DNA of 64,000 nucleotides from Numida meleagris (Eukaryota; Chordata; Aves; Galliformes; Numididae), in assembly GCF_002078875.1 (NCBI RefSeq), contig NC_034411.1, forward strand, positions 38,552,150 to 38,616,149, written 5' to 3'. Positions 1 through 11,228 of the stretch are shown piece after piece (position 1 is the stretch's first letter; every line of letters starts with the position of its first letter). Under the pieces are notes generated by a model that saw nothing but the letters and a program-made list of their open reading frames with translations, was not told where the DNA came from and made no database searches. The position numbers and the translations under genes were made by a program.

Positions 1-1244
1 AAGCGGCCCGGCTCCGTCTCGTCCTCGTCGTCGGGCGGCAGCGGCGGCGCGGCGGGGGAGCACGACGGCGGCGGCAAGGAGAAGCGCGGCTCCGCCGAGA
101 GCATGCCGGCCGCGGCGGAGATGGGCGCCGAAGGCAAGGGCCGCGCGGGCGGCGAGGAATGGCTGGCCAAGCCCAAGACGGTGCGGGACACGCTTCTGGC
201 CCTGCACCAGCACGGCGGGCACGCCGTGCCGCCCTTCGACAGCAAGTTCAAGAAGGAGCCGGGTATGGCGGGCGGCAGGCTGCTGGGCTACGAGAGCAAC
301 GGCGCCGCGGCCAAGCCGGGTGAGGAGAGGGGCCGGGACGGGCGGGGGGTGCGTGCGGGGCCGGGGCGGCCACGCGCCCGCCTAAGGGACGGGACGGGAC
401 GGACGGGGCTGGGTGCCCGCGCGCGTTTGGGTGGTTTTGCACGTTTCGGTGGCTGCGCGTCTCGGTGGTGCCGTGCAGCGGTGCGTGGCCGCCTTCTCAC
501 CCCCCTCTCGCTCTCCCTTGCCTTCCAGGGGCCCGTGCAGCCCGGAAGAGGAAGCCGTCCCCCGAGCCGGAGGGCGAGGCGGGACCCCCGAAGATCAACG
601 GGGAGACGCAGCCCTGGCTGCCGGCCGCGTCCGAAGGGATGAAGATGCCGCTGACGGCCACCTCCTTCATGTCGCCCCCGCCGCCCACCGCCTCGCCCCA
701 CTCCAACCGGACCACGCCGCCCGAGGCGGCCCAGAACGGCCAGTCCCCCATGGCCGCGCTCATTTTGGTGGCGGACAATGCCGGGGGCAACCACGCCTCC
801 AAAGAGGCCAACCAGGTCCACTCCACCACCAGGAGGAACAGCAGCAGCCCCCCCTCGCCCTCCGCCATGAACCAAAGAAGGCTGGGCCCCGGCAGGGAGG
901 TGCCGGGCCAGGGGGGCAGCGCGGCGGGCGGGCTGGAGCCCGTGCACCCCGCCAGCCTGCCGGACTCGTCCCTTGCCGCCAGCGTCCCCTTGTGCTGTAC
1001 CCTGTGCCACGAGCGCCTGGAAGACACCCACTTCGTGCAGTGCCCCTCGGTCCCGTCCCACAAGTTCTGCTTCCCCTGCTCCCGGCAGAGCATCAAGCAG
1101 CAGGGGGCCAGCGGGGAGGTGTACTGCCCCAGCGGGGAGAAGTGCCCCCTGGTTGGCTCCAACGTGCCCTGGGCCTTCATGCAGGGGGAGATCGCCACCA
1201 TCCTGGCCGGGGATGTGAAAGTGAAAAAGGAGAGAGACTCGTGA
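1..1244 (+). CDS. IRF2BP2: Interferon regulatory factor 2-binding protein 2 (3' half; two exons 1-319 and 529-1244)
   Basis: Nuclear co-repressor that binds IRF2 and other transcription factors. The reading frame is open from base 1, so the start codon, the N-terminal zinc finger and roughly 240 residues (compared with the human protein of about 587) lie outside the window. Exon 1 ends at 319 after one base of a glycine codon (donor GT at 320). Exon 2 starts at 529 after an AG acceptor and supplies the other two bases, giving 344 visible residues to the TGA at 1242-1244. Seen: the [15 protein letters not shown] segment (about residues 58-72); a basic nuclear-localisation-like [12 protein letters not shown] right after the splice junction; a Ser/Pro/Thr-rich linker containing [21 protein letters not shown]; and the C-terminal RING-like finger (about 990-1155) with [18 protein letters not shown] and YCPSGEKC. 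The tail [11 protein letters not shown] is the family C-terminus. The paralogues IRF2BP1 and IRF2BPL share the finger, but the linker and the TARBP1 neighbour fit IRF2BP2. Confidence 0.97.
320..528 (+). other. IRF2BP2: IRF2BP2 intron (209 bp, GT-AG)
   Basis: Short GC-rich intron between the two coding exons. The donor reads CCGG|GTGAGG and the acceptor is a pyrimidine-rich stretch ending TTCCAG|GG. The codon is split one base plus two, and joining restores the uninterrupted family sequence. Stop-free frames run through the intron, so an unspliced reading is tempting, but it matches no part of the protein family. Confidence 0.93.
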
Positions 1245-2660
1245 CTGTGCCGGCCCAGCGCCGCCCGTCGCCCAAACTGCTCCGGTTCTGTATATATCTA
1301 TAAATATATATATATAAATATATATATATCTCCAAGACAAGGGAAATGTAGACTTCATAAACATGGCTGTATAATTTTGATTTTTTTGAATACATTGTGT
1401 TTCTATATTTTTTGAAGACAAAAGGTATGTACTTATTATAAAGGCATTTCTTCTAATTCTCTTTTTTTTCCTACCCTCCTCCCTCCCCTCCCACTTTTTT
1501 TCCCCCTTTTGTTATAGCAACTATTTGTTGTGCTTCCCTGGTGACAATTACTGTTCGATGTAGGCTGTGACTTGCGCTGCTTTTTTTAGAGCACTTGGCA
1601 AACCAGAAATGCTTCTAGCTGTATTTGTATGCACTTGTTTCCTTTTCCTTTTTTTTTTTCCTTTTTTTTTTTTTTTTTTAATGCCAAATACACTTTCTGA
1701 CATTGTAAAGATCGCCTTACTGTCTGTGATTCCTTATTGCTGGCCCCTGTTTCTGTAGGGCTGGTGGCACGAGGTGCTGGGGGCAGGCGGGCACAGGGAG
1801 CATGAGGGGCTCCTCCTGGGAGCGGCTGTCCGCCTCGTGTGGCCGTGCCGGACCCAGGCCAAAATTCCTCTGTGTTTCTCGAGGGAAGTTGCCTTTGGAG
1901 TAGGATGTGGAGAGGTGTTGGAGAGGCGCTGTCGAGTTAGGGATTTCTGGGTTGGTTTGTTTCTGTTGTGTTTTTTTTTTTTCTTTTTTTTTTTTTTAAG
2001 GCAAAGTTGACCGCAGTTCACGTGATCAGTTGTAAGATTACAAAACTGCATCTGTTCACCAATTGCATACGCTAACGTGGAATTGTGATAGCCAACCTGA
2101 TGACATGATTGGTGACTGCACCGATGTAGCACTGCCATCTCTGAAGTCCTTCAGTGTTGGGATTTTGTGTCTTTGGACAATGCTGGGAAGGTGGGAGAAA
2201 GAGTGTTTGCTTTTTTGTTTCTTTCTAATTTTACTTTAATTTTCAGATAGTGCAGGTGGACTTTTGAGTTTGCTTATCAGTCACCTCTGGTGCTGTTGCT
2301 ATTGTTACTATCGCTGACACAGTGTTTCCAAGTAGTGGCAGGTACAGTGTGGTACAATGACAGCAGTCACTGAGGCTCTGCCAGATTGCCCGCGGGCATA
2401 TCAGTGACAGCCCAAATGTGGGTGGAGGAAACCTGCAATTTCCTTATTACGTGTGCTTGAAACAAACCTACTGCTATTCTTTGAAAATGAAAATATAAAC
2501 TGGTTGAAATGAAAGCAATTAGGGCTTCACATAATTGCCACAGCCCTGACTTTTAAGCTACTTTGGAGAACTCTTTTGTAAAGCCACTTCTTTTGATCAC
2601 GCTTCTGCATCACCAAGCAGACTTCTAAAATCAATAAATCATTGGTTACTAGAAATAGTT
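1245..2660 (+). other. IRF2BP2: IRF2BP2 3'UTR (probable extent to the first good poly(A) signal)
   Basis: Follows the stop codon directly. It opens with a short GC-rich piece, then an alternating AT block (about 1291-1330) containing TGTATATA at 1289-1296, which fits the Pumilio-binding consensus. Long pyrimidine and poly(T) tracts lie at about 1650-1680 and 1970-1997. No other gene evidence is present. The end is inferred from the AATAAA at 2633-2638 and the GT-rich sequence after it. The real UTR may continue, because AT- and T-rich sequence of the same character runs to about 4.3 kb. Confidence 0.65.
2633..2638 (+). terminator. Candidate polyadenylation signal AATAAA for IRF2BP2
   Basis: First canonical hexamer after the stop codon. 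It is followed 15-50 bases later by sequence rich in T and GT (around 2660-2690), as expected of a downstream element. Other candidates further on are ATTAAA at 3959 and AATAAA at 4876, so alternative 3' ends are possible. Confidence 0.5.
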
Positions 2661-5600
2661 GAGTCTTATAGTGATGTTTTTGTGCTGTTTATAGTTCGTT
2701 GGCAACACTGCAGCTGGATGAGCCCTTCTGTTGAGGTGTTTATAACTGGTTATAAGCAGTTGTTTCTGAGCAAAGGGGTGGTGAGGTTGTCCCTGCCCTG
2801 GGGTAAGCTAATGAGCACTTGGTGCCCAAGGAGGAGGAGAAATCTGTTCAGCCAACGTACATTTGAAAAATTTTGGGTGCTTTTGAGTCAACTGTTCTTA
2901 ATGTGATGATGTTCAGACTGCAGTTTAATGCAGAGTAGCTCTTTTCTGGAAGACTTTTTATTTTTTTCTCTAAAGAAATGGTCATTATAAGTATTTGAAG
3001 ATCAGAACTGCACACGCACAGTAATTTTTTTTTTATGAAGTGTTTAATGAGCACACCCACTACATTGTGTTCCATATTACAGGTCAATGTAATATTAGAT
3101 AAGACTTGCATGATAAACATTCATTGAGTCGATATTACGCTTTAAAACTTATACCTATAGTCAAGATTGGTGTCCTATGTAAACACATTTAGCCAATTTG
3201 AAGAAAACGCACATTATATATATACCTATATATATTCCTATATATATAAAAACTGTAAAGGATTCTTTGGAACCACTATGATCTGTGTAAATGTGTATTT
3301 AGGCACTTTATTAAAAAAAAAAATGGATTTTGAGCTGATAGATGGTAACAAGTTCTTCAGAGTTGCTTGGCATGATACCTCTGTGGTATGGAGCTCATGT
3401 TTTTGATTAAGGTGGTATCTCTACTTTAAAACCAAAATCGAAACACCAACACCTCCCTTCAGAGGTCCCCTTCTAAGTTACAGTGTGGCCTAGTGTGAGA
3501 GCTGGGCCTGCTCTGACAAACAGGGCCTCCTTGGGGCCCGCTGACACCAGCATGGCCGGACCTGAGGTCAGCACCCTCCTCCCCCCTGGCTTCTGCAGCC
3601 CCTGAGGTGGAGAGGATGGTGGGAGGGCCCAGTACCAGTGCTGGCTTGGTGGGCCTGCAGGGCCCTCTCTAAGCCTGGTTGACATAAAGCTGCAAGATTG
3701 CAGAAGGAAGCAAGCTAAAATCTGAGGGGTTTTATTCTTGTATCTCATTTTTCTCAAATTCAGTGTTGCTTTTTTCCTTTCTGTTGCTTTACTGAGTTAC
3801 AACACCAGTGGATTCTCTGTTTACACCAGTTCACTATTACCTGGGCTACAGGCTTTTTTTTTTTTTTTTTCCTTTTTTGGAGTGCTTTGGTTGCAACAGT
3901 GCTACTGTTAATCTTACTCCTTAAACTTTTTAAAAGGTGATAATGTAATCTGTGTAGAATTAAAAATGTTTTATTTAAGAGTGAGTGATTTTTATTTATT
4001 TTTTTTAACCCACATCACATTTTTCTTAAAGATAATTTTTTTTTTTTTTTTTTTTTTTGCTGGCAGGTCACCTGCACGCACAGTGCTTTTATTTATAGCT
4101 ACTAAACTAATACTGTAATTTTCACTTTTTTTTTTTCCCCTTCACTTCTGGCACTAAGTACAAGGAAACTGGGAGCTTTAAACACTTCTTTTGCTTTTAA
4201 ATATATGTGTATATATATACCTATAAAATATATACATAAACCCAGAAAAAGCTACAGTTGCCTAAGCGCAATTTTTCATTTTTTTTAAATACTGCTTCTG
4301 TCATTTATCTGTGGATAGGCTAAGGTGCAGAAGGGGGCATGGAGCCCTGGTGGGATGGTGCAGCACAGTGGTGGCTTTGATGGCCTTTGTGGTGGCCTCA
4401 GGAAACCTGGCCTGTTCTGGAGCTCCCTTTTTTAGCTGTGCTGTAAACCAGGCCATGGCAACCGTGTGTTTTTATGAAATAGCACTTAGGAGAGGGGTAT
4501 AAATACATTTGAGAGTGCTCTCTAGTGGTTTATTATGTCAACAGAGCCCCTGGATTCTTCCCTTCTATGCCTGGGCCAGTTCTGATGGCACCCACTGCCT
4601 TGGTGGCACCCACACCATCCTTGTGCACTGGTGTGGGGCAGTCAGGGCAGCTAGCACATGAAGGCAGTATCAGCCAAGGGGAAGTATTGGATTGTGAATA
4701 AGTTCATGGCACCAGAAGTGGCTGAGCTTGTGAATGGATGGCTCCTCTAGAGTGGGACCACGGGTGGGAGGTGCCCAGCAATTAGGCTTGAGAAGGCTTA
4801 GCCCTGAGCATTGCACATTTCTCCTCCCTAAGTATTTGCATTTAGCTCCAGCTGGAGCAATTAAAAAAAAATAATAATAAAAAGAGCCCTTCCCCAAAGT
4901 GGAGTTGGCTTGTTTATCCTCTTGGAGGTAAACTACTACTTCAAGTCTGTACTCCTAGAGATAATGAGGCAATTAAAAAAAAAAAATCCCTTATAACATG
5001 CGTTTTTCCTGAACACAGCAGTTAAAACAGAAAGCATCGGGGCAACGTATAGCTTCATTTTCTGCCACCGGTGAGTACTGTGGGGCAGCCCTCAGCACCC
5101 TATGTGCAATGGCTGGTCCTGTCCCATGGATGACATGTAGGCCTACGGTAGTCACCCTTCTTTCCTTCCCTCCGCCTTTGTTCCCAGGAGCCTTCCCTCT
5201 GCTGAGGTCGGGCTGCACAGCAGATGAATGGAGGCATAGCTGCACTATGGCTCCTGAGGTAACTCATTCACTGCCTTTGGGCAGCCACCACAGTGTGCCC
5301 TGGGCTGGTGGTTCAGGTGTAAATTGTTTGCAGCATGCTTTTGGAAAAGAAGAAACACAAACATCTTACATATTTACAAATCTCCAAAGTGCATGCTAGG
5401 GTCCATACTGTTTTCTTGCTTGGCTGACATAGGTGTACTGGAGCCCACCAGACAGGGTTATAAGCACACATTTTTGCACACACTTCACTAAAATTTGCTT
5501 TTTTATTCTGCTGCTCAATAACCTTTTTTGTAGTAATGGATGTAGTAGAGAAAATGTCAAAACCCCTCATGCTGCATCAGGCAGAAGCCCAAGTGCTCAA

Positions 5601-7517
5601 GGAGGAGCTAGGAGCAGCTGGCACCAGCTTCCCCCCACAGCCTGCTCCTCTTCCTCCCATCACTGTTACCTCAGGAAGCCCTGCAAGCAGACCATCACCT
5701 CTTACCACCCCGTGGGTAGCGGGGCAGTGGGGAGAACTTGTCCTGCACCATGCGATCCTGGGTGCTCCCAGCTCCCTGAGGTGAGTAGTGGGGCACTGAT
5801 CTGCCCCCGGGGAACATGGGGGAGCCCCTGGTTTACAGGAGACCCCAGCCTCTGCCACTGGAAAGGAGGGTAGCCACCGTTTGCTCAGTATGGACTCTGG
5901 AAGAATGCAAAGTATGTGTTTTCTTTTACCATTTTCCACTACAAAACACTTCCCCCTTTCATGCCTTTTTTTTTTTTTTAACTCCCTTTGGCAACTGCTT
6001 GAAAACAAACAGAAGATGAGTAAACAGAGATGAAAGAGGTTACTGGTTCACCAGGTCAATTCCCTGCAGCCAGAGATGAGCCCGAGAGCCTCTGGGCAGG
6101 GGGTGCCACAGAGTGTGGGAGCTCTCCTTGGTAATAGGGGCCTGGGGATACCACCCGCGTGCTCAGGAGCGTGACAGACTCACCTGGATTCTCCTCTTCT
6201 TCTTCCCATGGTTTTGTGCTTTTATGTTTTTCATCTTTCAGAGCTGAAGGAGGCCCAAATGTTTCTTGTTTTAGTAGAAACAAATAGATTCACTTCATTT
6301 TTTCCCTCAAGAAAACCAGGTTTTCTCCAGCCCTTTTTTATAGCAGAGTCATGCTCTTCAACCCTCTAGTAGTGAAAGAACTTAGAGATATTAAGCAATA
6401 ACTGCGTAATGGAGTGAGGCGTTTAATTTTGTCCAGACTATTTACAACTCTTTTTATTTCTGTTGACTTACTGAACTCAGCTGCTGCTGAGCAGCAGGAA
6501 CAAATGATTTTCTTTTAAGATACATCATTCCTCAGCAAGCAGTTAGCTCAGAAATGAGGTTACTCCATGAAAGACTTTTGTGGGAGCATTCATGTCAGAA
6601 GAATCAGGAAATAAATCAGCTGCTGCGCACTGACTCATGCCTTTGCAGCTACTGCTTCATGCATTGCAGTGAGGCCAACCCACCATAAGCACCACCTTTT
6701 CCATTGCACATTTAAGACCTATTTGGTCTGTAATAATTAAAGAAACCCACTAGCTTTCCTGTGATTTTGTGGTGGTATTTAACAGGGCTCAACCAGTTTT
6801 CCCTATGAGAGCACACTTAGGGCAAAGCTGCCCTCAGGAATTATGGACAGAAGGAGAATTCTCTTGCAGAAAGCACCGTGCTATCTTTGTTAATGCCAGA
6901 CAACAAAACACTTTGTGCAGGAGCTGTGATGGGCTTCTGCCTCCCTGTACCTTGGAAAAAGTAGGCTATATGGGTCCTGCTGGAACTTTAACACGTGGTG
7001 CCAGGGACACTAATTTGTTCACAATTTCTGCTTAGATGTGTAGGCTGTGCCTTCTGGCTTTCCCATAGGAAACAAAAAATGATAAACAGCATGAAGCAAC
7101 AACATTTAGCTGTGTTTTTAAATTGCTGTTTTGATGATTTCTTTTGTACTGTGAGAGCCCTTAATGTTTGTTCAAGTTCTTCTCTTTACTCTGAAGAGAC
7201 AACTAGCCAGTGTCTATAACTGAACTGACTACTTTTAACCCTCTATAATATTTTTATAATCCACCCAGTTGCTTCATCTCACCAGTTCTGCTTATTCAGA
7301 TTGCAATGGCTTTTTTTGTGGACCTCTTTGACCATGCTAAAGTTAACTTGCCACTGCAAAGGCCTGACTTCTGCTCCTCCCTCCTTCACTTATCATTTCC
7401 CCGCCTCCCACATCCCAGACACCAGCCCTCCTGGTAGGACCCTGCATGCCGCAGTCAGTTCATTACCCCTCGGCCACCTCTCAAAACTCGGTGACCCACT
7501 GGCATGTGTGGGCCTCA
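2661..7517. other. AT-rich interval after IRF2BP2; possible extended 3'UTR, otherwise intergenic
   Basis: No supported gene. To about 4.3 kb the sequence is dominated by T tracts (17 T at 3854-3870 and 23 T at 4036-4058) and TATA-type simple repeats at about 3213-3247 and 4200-4240. It contains TTATTTATT at 3992-4000, the AU-rich decay element if transcribed as RNA. From about 4.3 kb to 7.5 kb composition is ordinary. Short frames here (63-146 codons) overlap one another on both strands and carry no recognisable domain. Confidence 0.6.
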
Positions 7518-8462
7518 CAGAGTCATAGAATCCTAGGGACTAGAAGGAACCTCTGGAGATAATCTAGTCCAACCCCCCAGGGTAAAGCAGGTTCCCTACA
7601 GTAGGTCACACAGAAAAGTGTCCTGGTGGGATTTAAATACTCCAGAGAAAGATACTCCACAACCTCTGTGGGCAGCTTATTCCAGTCCTTCATCACCCTC
7701 ACAGCAAAGAAGTTTTTCCTCATATTTGTACAGAACTTCCTGTGTTCCAGTTTGCGTCCATTGCCTCTTTTCGTCTTGCTGAGCATCACCACCTCATCCA
7801 CTTGACACTCACCCTTCAGATATTTATGCACATTGACAAGATCCCCTCTCAGTCTTATCTTCTCCAGGCTGAAAGTCTCAGGTTGCTCAGCCTTTCCTCA
7901 TATGGGAGATGCTCCAGGCCCCTAATCAACTTTGTGGCCCTCTGCTGGACTCTCTCCAGCAGTTCCCTATCTTTCTTGATCTGGGAAGCCCAGAACTGGA
8001 CACAGTATTCTAAACGTGGCCTCACCAAGGCAGAGTAGAGGAGGGGGATCACCTCCCTCGACCTGCTGGCCACACTGTAATGCACCCCAAGATACCATTG
8101 GCCTTCTCAACCACAAGGGCACACTGCTGGCTCATGGCCAACCTACTGTCCATGAGGACACCCAGGTCCTTCTCTGCAGAACTCCTCTGCAGCAGATCAG
8201 CCCCTAACCTGTACTAATGGGTGCACTTATTCCTTCCAAGGTATTGGAATCTGCATTTGCCCTTGTTGAATCTCATCAGGTTCCTCTCTGCCCAGCTCTC
8301 CAATCTGTCCAGGTCTCACTAAATGGCAACACAGCCTTCTGGTGTGCCAGCTACTCCTCCTAGCTTTGTATCATCAGTAGACTTGCTGAGAGTGGACTCT
8401 GGATGCTATCCCTTCATCCAGGTCATGGATGAAGATATTAAACAAGACCAGACCCTCACACC
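7518..8462 (-). mobile_element. CR1 LINE fragment, 3' end, 5'-truncated
   Basis: Read on the minus strand this is the 3' part of a CR1 retrotransposon. The 3' tail is at 7518-7580 (TCATAGAATCC on the plus strand, then AATCTAGTCCAACCCCCC). Broken reverse-transcriptase C-terminal coding is visible at about 7855-8085 ([39 protein letters not shown]) and a later piece at about 7640-7760 (RKFCTNMRKNFFAVRVMKDWNKLP). The frames are shifted relative to each other, so the copy is dead. Homology fades near 8462, giving the usual 5' truncation. Confidence 0.93.
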
Positions 8463-11209
8463 ACTGAAATGTGTGGGCCAGCGGTGCTAGGCTGCCTCCG
8501 TGCTATCTGCCCAGCAGAGGCATTCTTAACTGCAGCAGTAGTGCTTATTTCTTCATCCCGTATCACAAAAGTTTCCTGACATTTGACATTTTGGGGTGGA
8601 TCCCTTCCTTTTCTATAAAGAGTGCCAATTTTAGTGCCAGTTTTGATGAGTAACAGTCCAATAGGCACTAGAGCAGCACCAGTAACTCCTTTTGCAGATG
8701 TCCCCTAGGCTCCCTGGGGAGCTGCTGCAGTGCTGCATGAGGATGGCATCACTTTTGCACCTTCAGAGATGCCTGCAGGGAATGGATATCTCAGAGGGCT
8801 AGGCTTTGGCCACCATCACCCTCCTGACTAAGCACGACTTCAGGGCTGGTTTCAGCTCCCTCCTGATCAGCTCCATAGTGATGCTGTTGTGCTGCCTCTC
8901 TCCTGCTGATGATCACCAAGGTTTCAGCCTGTGGCTCCAGAGCTATGTTTGGGCCTACCAAATGCTATGCATAAGTCTGCTTTTGCTGGAAGAGAACTTT
9001 CTCTTCCTTCACTAAGCCTAATTTTATTACAGGTTTTCAGCTACTACATGAGAATTTCACACCACTCTTATGTTTTATCTACAGGAAGAAGTGCCAGTGC
9101 CAATCCAGCAAGAGCTTCTTGCAGATGAGAAAGACAAAGGGCAATGAGTTTTATTCCCAGCGCTGGAGACTTGTCGGTGCCTCGGGCCTTGTGGGAGTAC
9201 CAGATACACTTCACTGCAAGAAGAAATGTCAGAAAGATGCTTTTAAAGCTTCACCAGAAATATGATGTAGAATGGGTAGTGTGGGGAGGATTAGGCATGA
9301 TGAGTTACAGTGCATAGTTTTGCTCTAATTATTTATAAGAAATCATTTCATTATAAATAGTTTTTCCGTTAAATGTATTGCTAGCATTACCTTATTACTT
9401 ATTTATAATTAACTAAATCATAGCAGATGTCTATGTTATGAACATTTCTATACACTGTAAATTATTCAGAAGACATGTTGGTACTGTCAGGGTACTTGAT
9501 ACGTGTCCATGAAATAATGGAACTCCCCGGGCCTGGGCAGGGAGAAGTATCCCCTTCCTGAACCTTTCCATGAATATGCGTTCAGAAGAACCAGAAAGTA
9601 GAGGGGCAGGGGGTGACTGACGGGTGCAGTGAAATGCTGGCTCCTGCTGCCACCATTGAAGGGCTCCTTGCCCTGTGTTGTGTGTCTGCTGGCTGCTCTT
9701 CAGAAGAACAGACAGAAGTACAGAGCTGATGGGTGAAGGACTTGGAGCTCCTACTGAGTCGCTGCTCTGCCTTTTCTGCATGGCATTTCTTGGGACTGGA
9801 ATTAAGGAGAAGGGTTTTGCTGTCACTGCAAGCTCTACTGGCCTCTTGAAAAATGAACAAGACACGGTGTTGGAAAATTCACATGCAAACTGAATTTAGA
9901 AATGTACATTTAAGGGATTGTAATGATTTGTTTCAAGTGAGTTTGCCTGCAAAATACAATCCTTAGTCATGAATAACAAAAGAGAAGTTTGTGTCCCCAG
10001 GCAGAATCTCACGGGTATTTTAAGATTTTTCCCATTGGTACTGGCATCTCATGAGAGTACAATGGATGGGAAGGGCTGGGAGAGTTTCTTGAAGCCATTT
10101 ATTGCTGATGCTGTCTCCTTGGCCATGTCCTAATGGGAAAGATCTTGGTGAGCCCTGGGCTGCAGCCCGTGTGAGGACAGTGTTGCCAACAGAGGAAGGA
10201 GCACACCCAATGCCCACTGTCACACAACCCATTTGGAGTAAGGTGCTCGTGGTGGCCACCCAGCATGAGCAGTTACGTACCGTGTGTCTGGCATACAGAT
10301 ACTGACTTTCATTTGGCTATTGTTATCCACCAGCTGATAGGTATCTTCTAAATACGCATTTAATGGAGCTATCCTTGATTACTGCCCACAGAGGGAAGTT
10401 TGTTGGGCTTAATCCTCCACAACAGCCTGTACGATGCTGGAGACAGATCTGCTCCTGCTTTCCCCTGCCTGATCCTGAGCCAGGAGCCGTCTTGCTCTCC
10501 TTTGCTGGGCCATGATTGCTATTTCTGCAGAGCACAGGCTCCCTGGTGCCAGCTGCTCCCTGCCCAGCTCACATCCTCCTTCACCACCTGGACCGTGGTG
10601 GTGTCAGAGTCACCACGGGCTTACAAAGGATCTGGCTGTTGAGGATTTGGAGCAGCTTTACTTCGGGGTGCTGGAGGAAGCAAGGGGCCTCACGACGAAA
10701 GAGCCTTGGCTCTTTTGGTTTGCTCAGTCGGTTTGCTTGGTTTGGCAGACAGCACTGAAACTGCACTGTTCTTCTTTTGGAGAGTTCCCTAGTGTTGCAA
10801 GGAGGGCTGCAGGAGGGGAGAGCTGCAACACAATGCCTCGTGGCCGGCAGAGCAGCAGTGCCTACAGCAGCAGCTGTGGCCATTAACACCTTGCTTCCTC
10901 TGTTTCATTCTGTATGAACCTTGGCCCAGCTTTGCATTACACTGAGCACCTGCAGCAGTTTCCAGGAGAGTTGAGACCCCAGTAAGATTATTAAAAAAAA
11001 AAAAAAGAAGGAAATAATTAGTTTGAAAAGTAGTGGCTTGAACATACAGATTTTAGTGTGGCACAGTGTCCCTGCCTGCTGCTGTGCCCAGTGTGCTCTG
11101 TCAGCCTGCTGGGCTTTGCTTGCACTGGGGAAGGCATGCTGTGCATCCAGCTTTGTGGTGCAGCCCCTACCTGATACGTGCTGGGCCACTGGGTCTGATG
11201 GAAAACCAC
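8463..11209. other. Intergenic, no gene seen
   Basis: Mixed-composition sequence between a CR1 copy and a GT microsatellite. Open frames are short, mutually overlapping on both strands, and show no domain, splice-consistent conservation or family resemblance. An AT-rich patch at about 9310-9425 lacks coding potential. Confidence 0.6.
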
Positions 11210-11228
11210 GTGTGTGTGTGTGTGTGTG
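11210..11228. repeat. (GT)n microsatellite
   Basis: About nine and a half uninterrupted GT units directly after an ACCAC sequence. Confidence 0.95.

Larger units (their letters stand above)
1..1260. other. CpG-island segment over IRF2BP2
   Basis: The sequence from the left edge to just past the stop codon is very GC-rich with many CpG dinucleotides, then switches abruptly to AT-rich sequence at about 1290. This fits a CpG-island gene body whose promoter lies to the left of the window. The GC bias also keeps several shadow frames open on both strands. Confidence 0.8.

Noticed and set aside
413..1303. 296-codon plus-strand frame crossing the IRF2BP2 intron
   Set aside because: Out of frame with the conserved protein and reads through the intron; kept open by GC composition.
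288..1421. 377-codon minus-strand frame over IRF2BP2
   Set aside because: Antisense shadow of GC-rich coding sequence; the plus strand carries the conserved IRF2BP2 protein and splice sites.
6479..6498. CTGCTGCT-G-AGCAGCAG near-palindrome
   Set aside because: Low-complexity CTG/CAG words give such palindromes easily; no flanking support for a functional site.
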